Under the pieces are notes generated by a model. The model made no database searches. It was not told the DNA's origin and worked only from the letters and a program-made list of their open reading frames with translations. A stretch of DNA of 64,000 bases from Bacillus sp. FJAT-18017. Lineage in GTDB: Bacteria > Bacillota > Bacilli > Bacillales > Cytobacillaceae. Each line of letters opens with the position of its first letter. The first letter of the stretch is position 1. Below, piece after piece: positions 36,765 to 46,447 of this stretch. The position numbers were made by a program, and so were the translations under genes. The stretch covers positions 723,001-787,000 of the forward strand of contig NZ_CP012602.1 in NCBI RefSeq assembly GCF_001278805.1, read 5' to 3'.

Positions 36765-37301
36765 ATGAACACAGAAACCAACTTTTTAACGATTGTAACA
36801 GAAAGCTTCAAGGGAATGAAGAAACAGGCAGAGAGTGCGATGGAGCAGCTGTCACTTGAAGAGCTGCATTACACTCCAAACGGGGAATCAAACAGTATCG
36901 CCGTTCTTGTCAAGCATATGAGTGGGAACCTGAAGTCAAGGTTCAGCTCCTTTTTGACTGAGGACGGTGAGAAGCCGGACCGGAGGCGGGATGAAGAATT
37001 TATTGGAGCGTTCAAATCAAAGGAAGAACTGCTTCGAACCTGGAATGCCGGCTGGAATATCCTGTTCGAAACACTTGACGACATGACAGATGATGACCTT
37101 GCAAGGACAATCACGATCCGCAGCGAACCCTACTCGGCCATAAATGCGATTCAGCGCGCAGTCATCCACCAATCCGGGCATGTAGGCCAAATCGTCTACA
37201 TCGCAAAAATGATCAAAGGCGACAGCTGGCAAACGTTAAGCATTGCCAGAGGGCAGTCGGAAAAGTTCACTGACAGCCATTCAGCCCAATATAAAAAATA
37301 G
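36765..37301 (+). CDS. DUF1572/DinB superfamily protein
   Basis: The protein is 178 aa, a four-helix bundle of the DinB-like class. Three conserved histidines for a metal site are visible: VKHMSGN near residue 51 and HQSGHVGQIVY near 134-138. GGAAAGGAGATG precedes the ATG. The family may hold thiol-S-transferases (bacillithiol), but the function of DUF1572 members is unknown. Confidence 0.85.
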   Translation: MNTETNFLTIVTESFKGMKKQAESAMEQLSLEELHYTPNGESNSIAVLVKHMSGNLKSRFSSFLTEDGEKPDRRRDEEFIGAFKSKEELLRTWNAGWNILFETLDDMTDDDLARTITIRSEPYSAINAIQRAVIHQSGHVGQIVYIAKMIKGDSWQTLSIARGQSEKFTDSHSAQYKK

Positions 37302-37346
37302 GTGATGTGTCACATCTTAAAAATTGAATCCCAAGACAGGCAAAAG

Positions 37347-37380
37347 AAATCCCAGCCCACCTATGGACTGGGATTTTATT
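37347..37380 (+). terminator. terminator of the DUF1572 gene
   Basis: AAATCCCAG and CTGGGATTT form a 9-bp stem with the flanking A and T residues extending it; usable for both convergent genes. Confidence 0.85.
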
Positions 37381-37416
37381 TATATTCATTTTTACCACTT
37401 TATGTAATCAGAATGG

Positions 37417-38844
37417 TTACGCCGTAATTGCTGGAAGCAGGATGCTTACTGCCGCCCCGATTCGTTCACGATTGCGGATGAGAATCCTTCCGCCATGCTC
37501 TTCGATGATTTTCTTGCATACCATGAACCCGAGGCCGGTACCCTTTTCCTTTGTGCTATAAAACGGTTCACCGATTCGCACAAGGTTCTCTTTTTCAATT
37601 CCAGGGCCTTCATCCTCAACGGTCAGCCAGACAGCATTTTCCTCTTGCTTGATGGATACAAAAATAGTACCCCCGGCAGGCATCGCCTCAACTGCATTCT
37701 TAAGGATGTTGATTAAAACTTGCTTCAGCTTATCCTCCTCGCACTGGACAAGCATTTCCGCAGTTTCGTAGTTTTCAATATATGTAATATTTTCAATCTC
37801 GGTAAAAGGCTTTAGGAGAGCCAGAACGTTTTGCGTAAGATGGACAATGTTGCAGACCGATGTTTTATTTAACGGAGGTTTGGCTAGTACCAATAAATCA
37901 TTGACGATTCCGTCGAGACGATCCAATTCACTGAGGATAACCTGGCAATACTCATTTGGATCCTTTTCGTTAAGGAATTGGGTGAAGCCCTTAATCGATG
38001 TAATCGGATTGCGGACCTCATGGGCAATCGCCGCCGCCATCTGGCCGACGAAGGAAAGTTTTTCAGCCTGCAGCAGCTTTTCCTCCGTATCCTTCTGGAC
38101 AGTAATATCCTTAATGATAACCTGGAAAATCTTCCTGTTCTTAAACGTCATCGGAATCAGTGATACATGGGCCTTCCTAAGGTCACCATCAGTCCTTTTT
38201 ATCGTCAAGTCAAAATGTATGTTCCGCATTTCCTTCAGGTGGTTTGTGAGGAGTGGATAATCTGAGAAGAGGACGTATTCAAATAGAGAGGTGCCAATCG
38301 CTTCCTTGGCGCTTGCAAAACCAAACAGCTTCTTCGCTTCACTGTTAATGTATGTCCAGATGCCTTTATCGGTCACCATTCCGATCGAATCCCTGGAGTG
38401 CTCAACAAGCAGGCGATAACGCTCCTGTGTTTCAAGGATTCCATCTTCCATAATCATTTGTGTGGTAATATCCCGGGAGATTAATAGGAATTCATTTAAC
38501 TCACCAGCTTTGGCGCTGCTTGTTTCGAACCAAATATAATCGCCCTCTTTTCTGCGGATCCGGAAGCGGACGCGCCTATCGCTATTCCACAAATAAAGGA
38601 AAAGCTGATTGACCGTAGCTTTGTCATCCGGATGGCAAAGTGAAAAAATACTCTGGCCAGCTACTTCTTCCTGGGAAAAGCCAAGCAGCGTTGAAATCGA
38701 GGGGGAGACATATGTAAAGAAGCCATCAGCGGTATGCCGTGAAATTAATTCCTTGGCATATGCGAGGGCCAACTGCAGCGTTTCGGCCTCATAATGCTTA
38801 CTTGAGTAAATTGATCCTGCTCGTGCTTGCTCCGTATTAAACAA
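37417..38844 (-). CDS. PAS-domain sensor histidine kinase, KinA/KinE-like
   Basis: The protein is 475 aa from the TTG at 38844, 8 nt after GGAAGG. The open frame continues to a TTG at 38967 (516 aa), but that codon has no binding site and a TATAAT at 38959-38964 would place the transcription start after it. Two PAS domains with PAC (DGFFTYVSPSISTLLGF; VTDKGIWTYINSEAKKLFGF), then HisKA (AHEVRNPITSIKGFTQFLNE, phospho-His) and HATPase_c (NILKNAVEAMP, DEGPGIEKENL, GTGLGF). It is soluble, with no membrane segment. HEVRNPLTxIKGF-type boxes are typical of Bacillus sporulation kinases, so input to the phosphorelay is likely. No response regulator is adjacent. Confidence 0.87.
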   Translation of the reverse strand: MFNTEQARAGSIYSSKHYEAETLQLALAYAKELISRHTADGFFTYVSPSISTLLGFSQEEVAGQSIFSLCHPDDKATVNQLFLYLWNSDRRVRFRIRRKEGDYIWFETSSAKAGELNEFLLISRDITTQMIMEDGILETQERYRLLVEHSRDSIGMVTDKGIWTYINSEAKKLFGFASAKEAIGTSLFEYVLFSDYPLLTNHLKEMRNIHFDLTIKRTDGDLRKAHVSLIPMTFKNRKIFQVIIKDITVQKDTEEKLLQAEKLSFVGQMAAAIAHEVRNPITSIKGFTQFLNEKDPNEYCQVILSELDRLDGIVNDLLVLAKPPLNKTSVCNIVHLTQNVLALLKPFTEIENITYIENYETAEMLVQCEEDKLKQVLINILKNAVEAMPAGGTIFVSIKQEENAVWLTVEDEGPGIEKENLVRIGEPFYSTKEKGTGLGFMVCKKIIEEHGGRILIRNRERIGAAVSILLPAITA

Positions 38845-38958
38845 TTCCCTAACCTTCCTTTCAAAAAAAGCAGTATAGAGGCTCCTATTAAATAATTCAG
38901 GAGAGATTTCGGTATTTTGTGAATTTTTCCAGGCAGCTATATCCAGATATTCACTTTT

Positions 38959-38986
38959 ATTATACAAGAAATAGATTGTTTGTCCT
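38959..38986 (-). promoter_or_regulatory. putative promoter of the PAS kinase gene
   Basis: On the minus strand AGGACA, 16 nt, TATAAT. It argues for the downstream start of the kinase. The rest of the divergent gap 38845-39190 shows no further feature. Confidence 0.4.
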
Positions 38987-39190
38987 ATCCTATTTTTCCA
39001 TTAATCTGAAAATTAATTAGAATTTTCCCAACAAATTTACAATCTTTTCACCTGAAAGCCTAATAGCACTCGGTCTTAAGTCTTAGAGGAAAATCCTTCC
39101 ACAGCTTCATATTGAAAAAGCGGTATCCGGTTAGGATAGAGAAGTGGATAACAGCTGCGGCTGGAGAATAAATGGGAATGGGGAATGAGC

Positions 39191-42100
39191 ATGAAAAAGA
39201 TTATTCAATTCAGTATGAAGAATGGGGTGGCCCTCGTATTGATGATGGCACTGATCATTGGGGGCGGAATTTTCTCTGTGAAAGAAATTAATATTGAAAA
39301 ATATCCCAATGTCGATATTCCGTACTTGACGGTCGTAATTCCGTTTCCGGGAGCATCGCCTGCGCAATCGATAAAGGAAATAGGTGAGCCTGTCGAACGG
39401 GAGCTAATGAATCTTGAGGGAGTTAAAAATGTCTATACAGACGGTGTAGCCAATGCAGTGTATGCAACGATGGAATTTGATATGTCCGTGAACATGGATG
39501 ACGCTGAACAGCTGGCTAGGGCTGCTATTGATAAAATAGCCCTTCCTGACACAGCCGAAAACGCTGAATTCATCCGACAGGGTCCAGATGGAGATCCGAC
39601 GGTTTTCTACGTCGGTGCTTATGCTGATGGAGCGAATGCAGATGTCCAAAAATTTGTAAAAGATGAACTCGTTCCAAGGTTTGAAACGATTGACGGTGTA
39701 AGCAAAGTGGAAACAGGCGGCCTTGCTGAAAAAACCGTGAATATCCGCCTGATTCCTGGTGAAGCCGAAAAGCAAGGAATCACCCTTGAGACTGTCAAGA
39801 CAGCGATTGCCGCCAATAACATGGCCATACCAACCGGTGATTTGTCACTTTCGGATGAAACACTGCCAGTCCGCGTCAGCAAAGAATTGAAATCACTTGA
39901 TGATCTTAACGAAATCTCGTTATTCGTTCCTGGCAAACAACCAATCGAGCTTAGTGAAGTCGCGGACATTACTTATGAAAATGAAAACAAGAGTGATTTT
40001 ACCCGGATTAACGGGAAGGAAGGCGTTCGCGTCGGCATCATTGCTGAAGGCGGGGCCAACGTCGTATCGATTGTTGAAAAGGCAAAGGAAGAAATGAAGA
40101 AAGCAGGTACGCCTGCAGGAATTAAGACAGAGATACTACGTGACCAATCTGTCGAAATCAAGGATTCTGTATACTCAATGCTGCGTGAGGCTGTACTTGG
40201 TGCGCTGATGGCCGTGGTAGTGACCTTCCTGTTCCTAAGGAATATCCGTTCAACGATTATCGCTATCATTTCAATACCGTTATCAATTTTTGCCTCGTTA
40301 ACAGTATTGAATATGCTTGGCTATACACTTAATATCATGACGCTAGCCGGGATTGCCGTCGCTGTCGGAAGGGTTGTCGATGATTCGATTGTTGTCATTG
40401 AAAACGTCTTTAGAAGAGTACGCGCCGCAAAGGAACGGAATGAGCAGTTGGTTGAAGCAGCGACAAGGGAAGTTGCCGCGGCGATTACATCCTCGACCCT
40501 TACAACAGTTGCTGTATTTTTGCCAATGGCTTTTGTCCCGGGTGTTGTTGGGAAAATGTTCGCGCCGCTCGCCTGGACAATCGTCATCTCACTGCTTTTC
40601 TCACTTGTCGTTGCAATTACGGTCGTTCCGCTTTTATCAAAATGGTTCCTGTTAAAACTTACTCCTGTAGAACACAAGGATGGCTTTATCCAAAGAACCT
40701 ACCGGCGTTCGCTTGGCTGGGTACTGAGCCACCGTTTGCTGACGCTGGCAGCCTCACTCATCCTGTTAGCCGGAACTGTCGGATTTATCGCGCCAAAGCT
40801 CGGAACCACCTTCCTGCCGCAGGAACGGGTAAGCAATTTTGACATCAACATGACAATGGAAAAAGGATCTTCTCCTGAAAAAACAAGCGAGGCTGCCAGC
40901 CGCGTTGAGGAAATCCTCCTCGGAAAAGACGAGGTGAAACTCGTCAGCACAAGCGTCAATGGCCAATTTGAAAGTGCCTCGATCAATTTTGAAGTAAAAG
41001 AATCGCTTTCGGACGTAGATGGATTTATTGAAGATTTGCGCGATGAATTCGCCCTAGTTGATGAGGCAAAAGAAATCACAGTGACCGGGATTGGCGGCAT
41101 TGCGGGCGGAGGCCAGTCGCAATACGTCCTTGTCGTCAACGGCTCAGATTTTGAAGACATCAAAACCGCAAGCCAGGAAATTGTCAGCGCGCTTAAAGGA
41201 ATTAACGGTATGGCCGACGTCCGGTCCTCGCTTGAAGGGGATGAACCGGAAATTGTAATGGAAATGAATGACGAAAAGCTAGCCGAAAATGGCCTTATGC
41301 CGGCAATGGTCGGAAAAGGCTTGCGCGAGCTGATCAATGGCGACGTCGTCTCATCGATGATATTGGACGATACAAAAACGGATGTAATGCTTGGTTTGCG
41401 GATGAACGATATTTCATCGCTTGAGGACCTGGGTGAGCAGCAGATTACCAATATGATGGGAATGCCGGTTAAGCTTAAAGATATCGGCGAATTGAAAAAG
41501 GCCAGCAACAGGACCGTCATTACCCACCTGAACCATAAAGAGTATGTAATGGTGTTCGGGCAAATTACCGACAGCAATACAGGCGAAATCACCAAAAAGG
41601 CAGACGACGCAATTGCCGGCCTCGACCTGCCAGATACAGTGAATTACTATAAAGAAGGCGCCTCAGCCGTTATGCAGGAAGGCTTCGTCAACATGGCGAT
41701 CGCCATTGCAGTCAGCATCCTGCTGGTTTACCTGGTCATGGTCATCGCTTTCGGCGAAGGAAAAGCGCCATTCGTCATCTTGTTCTCGATTCCGTTCTCT
41801 TTAATTGGCGCGCTGCTCGGATTGTACCTTGTAAATCAACCAATCGGGATGCCGGCAATGATTGGCTTGCTAATGCTAAATGGAATTGTCGTGACAAATG
41901 CAATTGTTCTCGTTGATAAAGTAAAGCAAAATCAAGCTGGCGGAATGGGAGTTCGTGAGGCTTTGATTGAGGCTGGTGCAGTCCGGATCAGGCCGATTTT
42001 AATGACTGCTATTGCTACAGTCGGCGCTCTGATTCCGATGGCAGTATCTTCACACGCAGGAATCGTTTCCTCCTCGATGGCTGTCGTCGTCATCGGCGGA

Positions 42101-42244
42101 CTGGCAACCTCAACCTTGCTGACACTATTCATCGTGCCCGTGCTATACAGCCTGTTCCACCCGGTGAAAAAGGAAGCACATGCTGAGGCAGAACCAGTTG
42201 GGGGAAAACCTGCGGGAATTGTTATCACAACAACATTAAAATAG
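39191..42244 (+). CDS. RND efflux transporter, SwrC/AcrB-like
   Basis: The protein is 1017 aa from ATG 39191, 8 nt after GGGGA; an ATG at 39185 is closer to that site. Twelve membrane helices in two repeats, with large extracellular loops after TM1 and TM7. TM4 holds the proton-relay stretch GIAVAVGRVVDDSIVVIENVFRR. It resembles B. subtilis SwrC, which exports surfactin and bile salts and pumps without an outer-membrane partner; a membrane fusion gene is not adjacent here either. Divergent from the PAS kinase. Confidence 0.92.
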   Translation: MKKIIQFSMKNGVALVLMMALIIGGGIFSVKEINIEKYPNVDIPYLTVVIPFPGASPAQSIKEIGEPVERELMNLEGVKNVYTDGVANAVYATMEFDMSVNMDDAEQLARAAIDKIALPDTAENAEFIRQGPDGDPTVFYVGAYADGANADVQKFVKDELVPRFETIDGVSKVETGGLAEKTVNIRLIPGEAEKQGITLETVKTAIAANNMAIPTGDLSLSDETLPVRVSKELKSLDDLNEISLFVPGKQPIELSEVADITYENENKSDFTRINGKEGVRVGIIAEGGANVVSIVEKAKEEMKKAGTPAGIKTEILRDQSVEIKDSVYSMLREAVLGALMAVVVTFLFLRNIRSTIIAIISIPLSIFASLTVLNMLGYTLNIMTLAGIAVAVGRVVDDSIVVIENVFRRVRAAKERNEQLVEAATREVAAAITSSTLTTVAVFLPMAFVPGVVGKMFAPLAWTIVISLLFSLVVAITVVPLLSKWFLLKLTPVEHKDGFIQRTYRRSLGWVLSHRLLTLAASLILLAGTVGFIAPKLGTTFLPQERVSNFDINMTMEKGSSPEKTSEAASRVEEILLGKDEVKLVSTSVNGQFESASINFEVKESLSDVDGFIEDLRDEFALVDEAKEITVTGIGGIAGGGQSQYVLVVNGSDFEDIKTASQEIVSALKGINGMADVRSSLEGDEPEIVMEMNDEKLAENGLMPAMVGKGLRELINGDVVSSMILDDTKTDVMLGLRMNDISSLEDLGEQQITNMMGMPVKLKDIGELKKASNRTVITHLNHKEYVMVFGQITDSNTGEITKKADDAIAGLDLPDTVNYYKEGASAVMQEGFVNMAIAIAVSILLVYLVMVIAFGEGKAPFVILFSIPFSLIGALLGLYLVNQPIGMPAMIGLLMLNGIVVTNAIVLVDKVKQNQAGGMGVREALIEAGAVRIRPILMTAIATVGALIPMAVSSHAGIVSSSMAVVVIGGLATSTLLTLFIVPVLYSLFHPVKKEAHAEAEPVGGKPAGIVITTTLK

Positions 42245-42256
42245 GATGAATCAAGA

Positions 42257-42291
42257 GAAGCCCGCTGCCGGTGAAAGGTGGCGGGCTTCAT
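42257..42291 (+). terminator. terminator of the RND gene
   Basis: GAAGCCCGC and GCGGGCTTC form a 9-bp stem followed by ATTT. Confidence 0.82.
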
Positions 42292-42361
42292 TTAGAGGGG
42301 CTTGAAGTTCTATGCTGGTTGCGTTTAGAATGAAGCGGTTTGCAGGAGGGCGTCGACCCTT

Positions 42362-44017
42362 TTAACCCAAATCGGAAATAACCCCTTGCCCCGCCTGTCT
42401 CCCGGAAAACAGGCAGCCTCCGAGGAAGGTGCCTTCGAGCGCCCGATAGCCATGGACGCCGCCGCCGCCAAAGCCGGAAACCTCACCAGCGGCATAGAGG
42501 CCTTTGATCGGCTGGCCGTTTGTGCCGAGTACCCGGCCATTGAGGTCGGTCTGTAGCCCGCCTAGAGTTTTGCGGCTGACAATGTTCAGGCGGACGGCAA
42601 TCAGCGGACCGTTCTTCTGGTCAAGAAGTTTGTGCGGTTTGGCGACGCGGATCAGTTTGTCGCCGAGATAGTTTCGTGCACCTCTTAGAGCAGTAATTTG
42701 CAGGTCCTTTGTAAAAGTATTGTCCATCTCGCGGTCGCGGGCGGTGAGCTGCCGTTCGAGTTCTTGGAAGTCAATCAGATTCTCACCGGTGAGCTTGTTG
42801 ATGCCGGCGACAAGGTCTGGAAGGTTGTCGGCAATGATGAAGTCTTCGCCTTTGTCCATGAACGCCTTGACTGGCGCGGTCGGACCGGGCAGGATACGCG
42901 ACAGGACCTGGCGGATGCTTTTTCCGGTCAAGTCGGGATTTTGCTCCGAGCCGGAGAGCGCGAATTCTTTTTCAATAATCTTCTGTGTCAGGATGAACCA
43001 GGAGTAATCGTAGCCGGTTTTCATGATGGTTTCGAGCGTGCCAAGGGTGTCAAAGCCGGGGAAGTTCGGCGCCGGGAAACGCCTGCCTTTCGCATCGAGC
43101 CAGATGGAAGATGGCCCTGGAAGAATGCGGATTCCGTGGTTCGGCCAAATCGGGTCCCAGTTTTTAATGCCTTCAGTGTAATGCCACATCCGGTCGCGGT
43201 TGACGATCCGGCCGCCCGCCTGTTCGGTGATTTCGAGCATCCTTCCGTCAACGTGTGCCGGGACACCAGAGATCATGTTTTTCGGTGGGGGACCAAGTCT
43301 GGTTGGCCAGTTTTTTCTTATTATTTCATGGTTGCCCCCAATGCCGCCGCTTGTCACGAGTACGGCTGGGGCAGTAAATTCGAAGCTGCCGATTGCTTCG
43401 CGGGAGCTTACTTCGCCGCGTTTTGCCTCGCTTGGTATTAGAATTTCGCCTTTGACACCATTGGTTGAGCCGTTTTGTACGAGGAGTTCCGAAACGCGGT
43501 GGCGCGGCCTGTAGTCGGCGAGGCCTTTTGAGATAGCGTTGCGCAATTTTTCTTCGAACGGTTTGACAATGCCTGGACCGGTTCCCCAGACAATATGAAA
43601 CCTGGGCACCGAGTTGCCGTGTCCTTCAGCCAGATAGCCGCCCCGCTCGGCCCAGCCGACGACAGGGAAAAATCGGACACCGAGTTTGTGAAGCCATTCG
43701 CGCTTTTCGCCGGCGGCCCAGTTTACGTACGCTTCAGCCCATTGGCGTCCCCAGTAATCTTCATCGTCTTCACGGTCGAAGCCGGCTGTCCCAAGCCAAT
43801 CCTGCAGCGCAAGTTCTCTGGAATCTTTAATGCCGAGCCGTCTTTGTTCGGGTGAGTCTACCAGGAATAAGCCTCCGAATGACCACCACGCCTGTCCGCC
43901 AAGCGACGCTTCCGGTTCCTGGTCAAGCAGCAGCACTTTTTTTCCGGCATCGGTCAATTCGGCTGCAGCGACAAGCCCGGCAAGGCCAGCACCGATAATA
44001 ATTGCGTCATAGTTCAT
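42362..44017 (-). CDS. FAD-binding dehydrogenase, fumarate reductase/ketosteroid dehydrogenase type
   Basis: The protein is 551 aa from ATG 44017, 8 nt after GGGGG; the frame runs five codons further. N-terminal DAIIIGAGLAGLVAAAEL binds FAD; C-terminal GLYAAGEVSGFGGGGVHGYRALEGTFLGGCLFSGR closes the FAD site. It belongs to the FAD_binding_2 group that contains fumarate reductase flavoproteins and 3-oxosteroid 1-dehydrogenases. Actinobacteria and bacilli share long members annotated only as FAD-binding dehydrogenase. The gene is clearly richer in G and C than its neighbours, which may mark transfer. Substrate unknown. Confidence 0.85.
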   Translation of the reverse strand: MNYDAIIIGAGLAGLVAAAELTDAGKKVLLLDQEPEASLGGQAWWSFGGLFLVDSPEQRRLGIKDSRELALQDWLGTAGFDREDDEDYWGRQWAEAYVNWAAGEKREWLHKLGVRFFPVVGWAERGGYLAEGHGNSVPRFHIVWGTGPGIVKPFEEKLRNAISKGLADYRPRHRVSELLVQNGSTNGVKGEILIPSEAKRGEVSSREAIGSFEFTAPAVLVTSGGIGGNHEIIRKNWPTRLGPPPKNMISGVPAHVDGRMLEITEQAGGRIVNRDRMWHYTEGIKNWDPIWPNHGIRILPGPSSIWLDAKGRRFPAPNFPGFDTLGTLETIMKTGYDYSWFILTQKIIEKEFALSGSEQNPDLTGKSIRQVLSRILPGPTAPVKAFMDKGEDFIIADNLPDLVAGINKLTGENLIDFQELERQLTARDREMDNTFTKDLQITALRGARNYLGDKLIRVAKPHKLLDQKNGPLIAVRLNIVSRKTLGGLQTDLNGRVLGTNGQPIKGLYAAGEVSGFGGGGVHGYRALEGTFLGGCLFSGRQAGQGVISDLG

Positions 44018-44116
44018 AGTGAGAGCCCCCAATAATTTTGTCTCGTTTTTAATAATTCAACAGGAGAATAATTTTTCCTCTGTATTAATAACTAAACAAG
44101 AGGATTGAGGTACCGA

Positions 44117-44452
44117 AATGTCATTCATAAAACCGGTGAATGACAACTCAGGATCACCAATACATCAAGATGTCACTCATAAAGCTGATGAATGACAACT
44201 CAGGGTCGCCGAGGCATCAAGATGTCACTCATAAAGCCAATGAATGACAACTCATGGTCAACAATGCATCAAGATGTCATTCATAAAGCCGATGAATGAC
44301 AACTCAGGATCACCAATGCATCAAGATGTCACTCATAAAGCCGATGAGTGACAACTCAGGGTCGCCGAGGCACCAAGTTGTCACTCATAAAGCCAATGAA
44401 TGACAACTCATGGTCACGAATGCATCATGATGTCATTCATAAAGCGGATAAG
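44117..44452. repeat. 52-bp tandem hairpin array, family 2, with 156-bp higher order
   Basis: TGTCAYTCAT starts at 44119, 44171, 44223, 44275, 44327, 44379 and 44431, always 52 bp apart. In each unit TGTCATTCAT pairs with ATGAATGACA around a 6-8 nt loop. The linkers come in three types (GGATCACCAAT, GGGTCGCCGAGG, TGGTCAxxAATG) in the order a-b-c-a-b-c. It fills most of the gap 44018-44487. The same family recurs at 63083-63300. Confidence 0.94.
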
Positions 44453-44487
44453 TAAAGAAACACTACCTTGAAGTTGGCTATCATTAT

Positions 44488-45390
44488 TTATTCATAAAAA
44501 GACCATTGGTGGACTCCTACTATATTAAAATTCTTCTTCAAGACTCTCCTAATCTTGCTTTGGCTAACAATTGAACACCAGTCGTAAACGATACTAGTTG
44601 ATAGTTTTATATTTGGAAAGAGCATCTTTAGCTCATCTATACTCCGCATTACAGCTGCTTCTACGTCCTCATGGTGGCCACACTGCATACAAACTACTTT
44701 ATATCCAATAACACCTATATCAAAGGAGTGGCACTTGTAACAGGTGACCCCTTTTTTTTGGTTGTCGAATCGATAGTCAGGTAGTGTGGTGTATTCCGAT
44801 TTCTCCTGGTTTAAAGAAATGAGTTTGTCAGCGAGAGACCAATGGGACTGGGTCAAATTTGAAGGAATCTTATTTAATTGATTTGTTAATCGAGTAAGTT
44901 GGGTTGGATAAATGATTGGCTGGTTGAGTGGGGCGTTGTACATGGTGAACGCAGGGTTGACGAACACGGTTGAAGCTTCGATGGATAAGTCGAAACCTAA
45001 CTCTTTTAATAATTGGCGATACAGGCTTTCACTCCGTTTCATTTGGAGCAGAGGATTGTTTTTCTCTGTACCGTCCCGCATAAAAAACTTGTCGTCATTG
45101 AGATAATAGTCACCTTCAAGATTTTTTACTTCATAGAATTTGAGTATTCTTCCAAATAAGAGTGACGAATCGATTTGAATCGTTGAGTTGTTAACTTTGA
45201 AGGTTAGGTCATTCAAAATGATGCATGGTGTTTGCAATCCGGATGTCAGTTTTTCAAATTGAACTTCTCCTTCGTATCCCTTATTTAGTCTGTATAGACG
45301 CTGTTTGTCAGATTCCTTCAAGCTCATGCGCCTGTCAAGGTATTCTAGGATTAGGTGTTCTTCAGATTTGGTTTTGGCTTTGTAAAGCAT
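44488..45390 (-). CDS. NERD-domain protein with zinc ribbon
   Basis: The protein is 300 aa from ATG 45390, 8 nt after AAGGA; a longer frame begins at 45399. NERD (nuclease-related) domain from about residue 40: GYEGEVQFE, NDLTFKV, IDSSLLFGRILKFYEVKN, where D, E and K resemble the (D/E)xK nuclease pattern. A zinc ribbon CYKC...CMQC follows near residue 210-230, then a C-terminal region that may bind DNA. Divergent from the HTH-RNase H-like gene with 166 nt between. A second NERD gene lies at 52721-53704. Confidence 0.82.
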   Translation of the reverse strand: MLYKAKTKSEEHLILEYLDRRMSLKESDKQRLYRLNKGYEGEVQFEKLTSGLQTPCIILNDLTFKVNNSTIQIDSSLLFGRILKFYEVKNLEGDYYLNDDKFFMRDGTEKNNPLLQMKRSESLYRQLLKELGFDLSIEASTVFVNPAFTMYNAPLNQPIIYPTQLTRLTNQLNKIPSNLTQSHWSLADKLISLNQEKSEYTTLPDYRFDNQKKGVTCYKCHSFDIGVIGYKVVCMQCGHHEDVEAAVMRSIDELKMLFPNIKLSTSIVYDWCSIVSQSKIRRVLKKNFNIVGVHQWSFYE

Positions 45391-45556
45391 ACTCCACATC
45401 CTTATTTATTTTTTTAAGAAACGGAAAAACAATAGTGTTGAGGGGTGAAAAGGAGGATAATAGAGAAGACTCGAACTTATTCGCTTCCATTATACACCAA
45501 ATTGGCGGTGGGTAGTATTTTTTACCAAGTTATACATAAGAACGTAGGTGACACGG

Positions 45557-46447
45557 ATGACAAACCAGGAAACTCCGGAAGTTTTATTGCAAAGGAAAGA
45601 GATACAAACCAAGCTTACTCTTTCAAAGGCTGAACTTAACATGCATATTAGGGAAGGAATGCCCCATTATTTTATTGCCAACCAATATCGTTTTTTAGAA
45701 AGTGAAGTGAAGCAGTGGTTGGAGGCATGCGAAATGCAAAAGGAGCTTGAAAAGGAATTTTTAGCTCAAAAAGGGAAGTCAAATAAATATGTAACAGATG
45801 AAATTTTAATAAAAACTTTAGGCATTGAAAAAGAAAGACTGCCCAGCCTCCGGAAAACTGGAATGCCCTTTAAGGAAGTTGGCTTTCGCTATTTTTATCC
45901 CATTAAGGATGTCCTGAACTACTTTGGAAGAGGAACACCGACCGAGTCAATTTTAAAAGTACTGAAGAAAAAACAACTAACCTGGTTTGAGAATGTCCCC
46001 GTAGAGGTACCAATCCTTATTGTCGATGGGTCTTATTCCAAATCTAATAAAGCAGGCAGCGGGATTGTAACAGTGGAAAACAGAAAAGTATATACAGGAC
46101 ATTGCAATGTTAGAAACATCGTAACCAAGAAATCCGAGACCTGTGAATTTCTTGCGATTATGGATGCATTGGAATTAATTAAGGAAAGAAACTTTAAAAA
46201 ATCTATTATATTTACTGATCAGAAAAAATGGGTTAGTGAGTTTGTCATCTCTGAAGAACTAGTAGAGGATTCCATTAAGCCGCTGGCTAAAATGGTTAAC
46301 CAGTTACGGGGAAGGATGAAGGGAAAGGTAGAGATACGATATGTAGGAATGTTATATGGAGGGAAAAATAACCTTCTCTATCTAACTGCCCATAAATATA
46401 GCAGGGAATACAATAATAAAATATACCAAAACCTCCAGTTCGAGTGA
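45557..46447 (+). CDS. fusion of two MerR/excisionase-like HTH units with an RNase H-like domain
   Basis: The protein is 296 aa from ATG 45557 (AGGTGA 5-10 nt upstream; a GTG at 45548 is inside that site). Two similar DNA-binding units lie at residues 20-55 (LTLSKAELNMHIREGMPHYF..YRFLESEVKQWL, split) and 79-123 (TGMPFKEVGFRYFYPIKDVLNYF). From about residue 152 an RNase H fold begins: VDGSY (D157), CEFLAIMDALE (E197) and FTDQKKW (D221). The D-E-D spacings of 40 and 24 match E. coli RNase HI (D10, E48, D70). The fourth acidic residue is not obvious; TAHKYSREYN near 277-286 is where it would be. Divergent from a NERD gene. Function unknown. Confidence 0.72.
   Translation: MTNQETPEVLLQRKEIQTKLTLSKAELNMHIREGMPHYFIANQYRFLESEVKQWLEACEMQKELEKEFLAQKGKSNKYVTDEILIKTLGIEKERLPSLRKTGMPFKEVGFRYFYPIKDVLNYFGRGTPTESILKVLKKKQLTWFENVPVEVPILIVDGSYSKSNKAGSGIVTVENRKVYTGHCNVRNIVTKKSETCEFLAIMDALELIKERNFKKSIIFTDQKKWVSEFVISEELVEDSIKPLAKMVNQLRGRMKGKVEIRYVGMLYGGKNNLLYLTAHKYSREYNNKIYQNLQFE

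Noticed and set aside
44117..44452. CRISPR array
   Set aside because: The units are regular and palindromic, but the linkers repeat (a-b-c-a-b-c) instead of being unique spacers, units are 52 bp without a repeat-spacer boundary, and there are no cas genes in the window.
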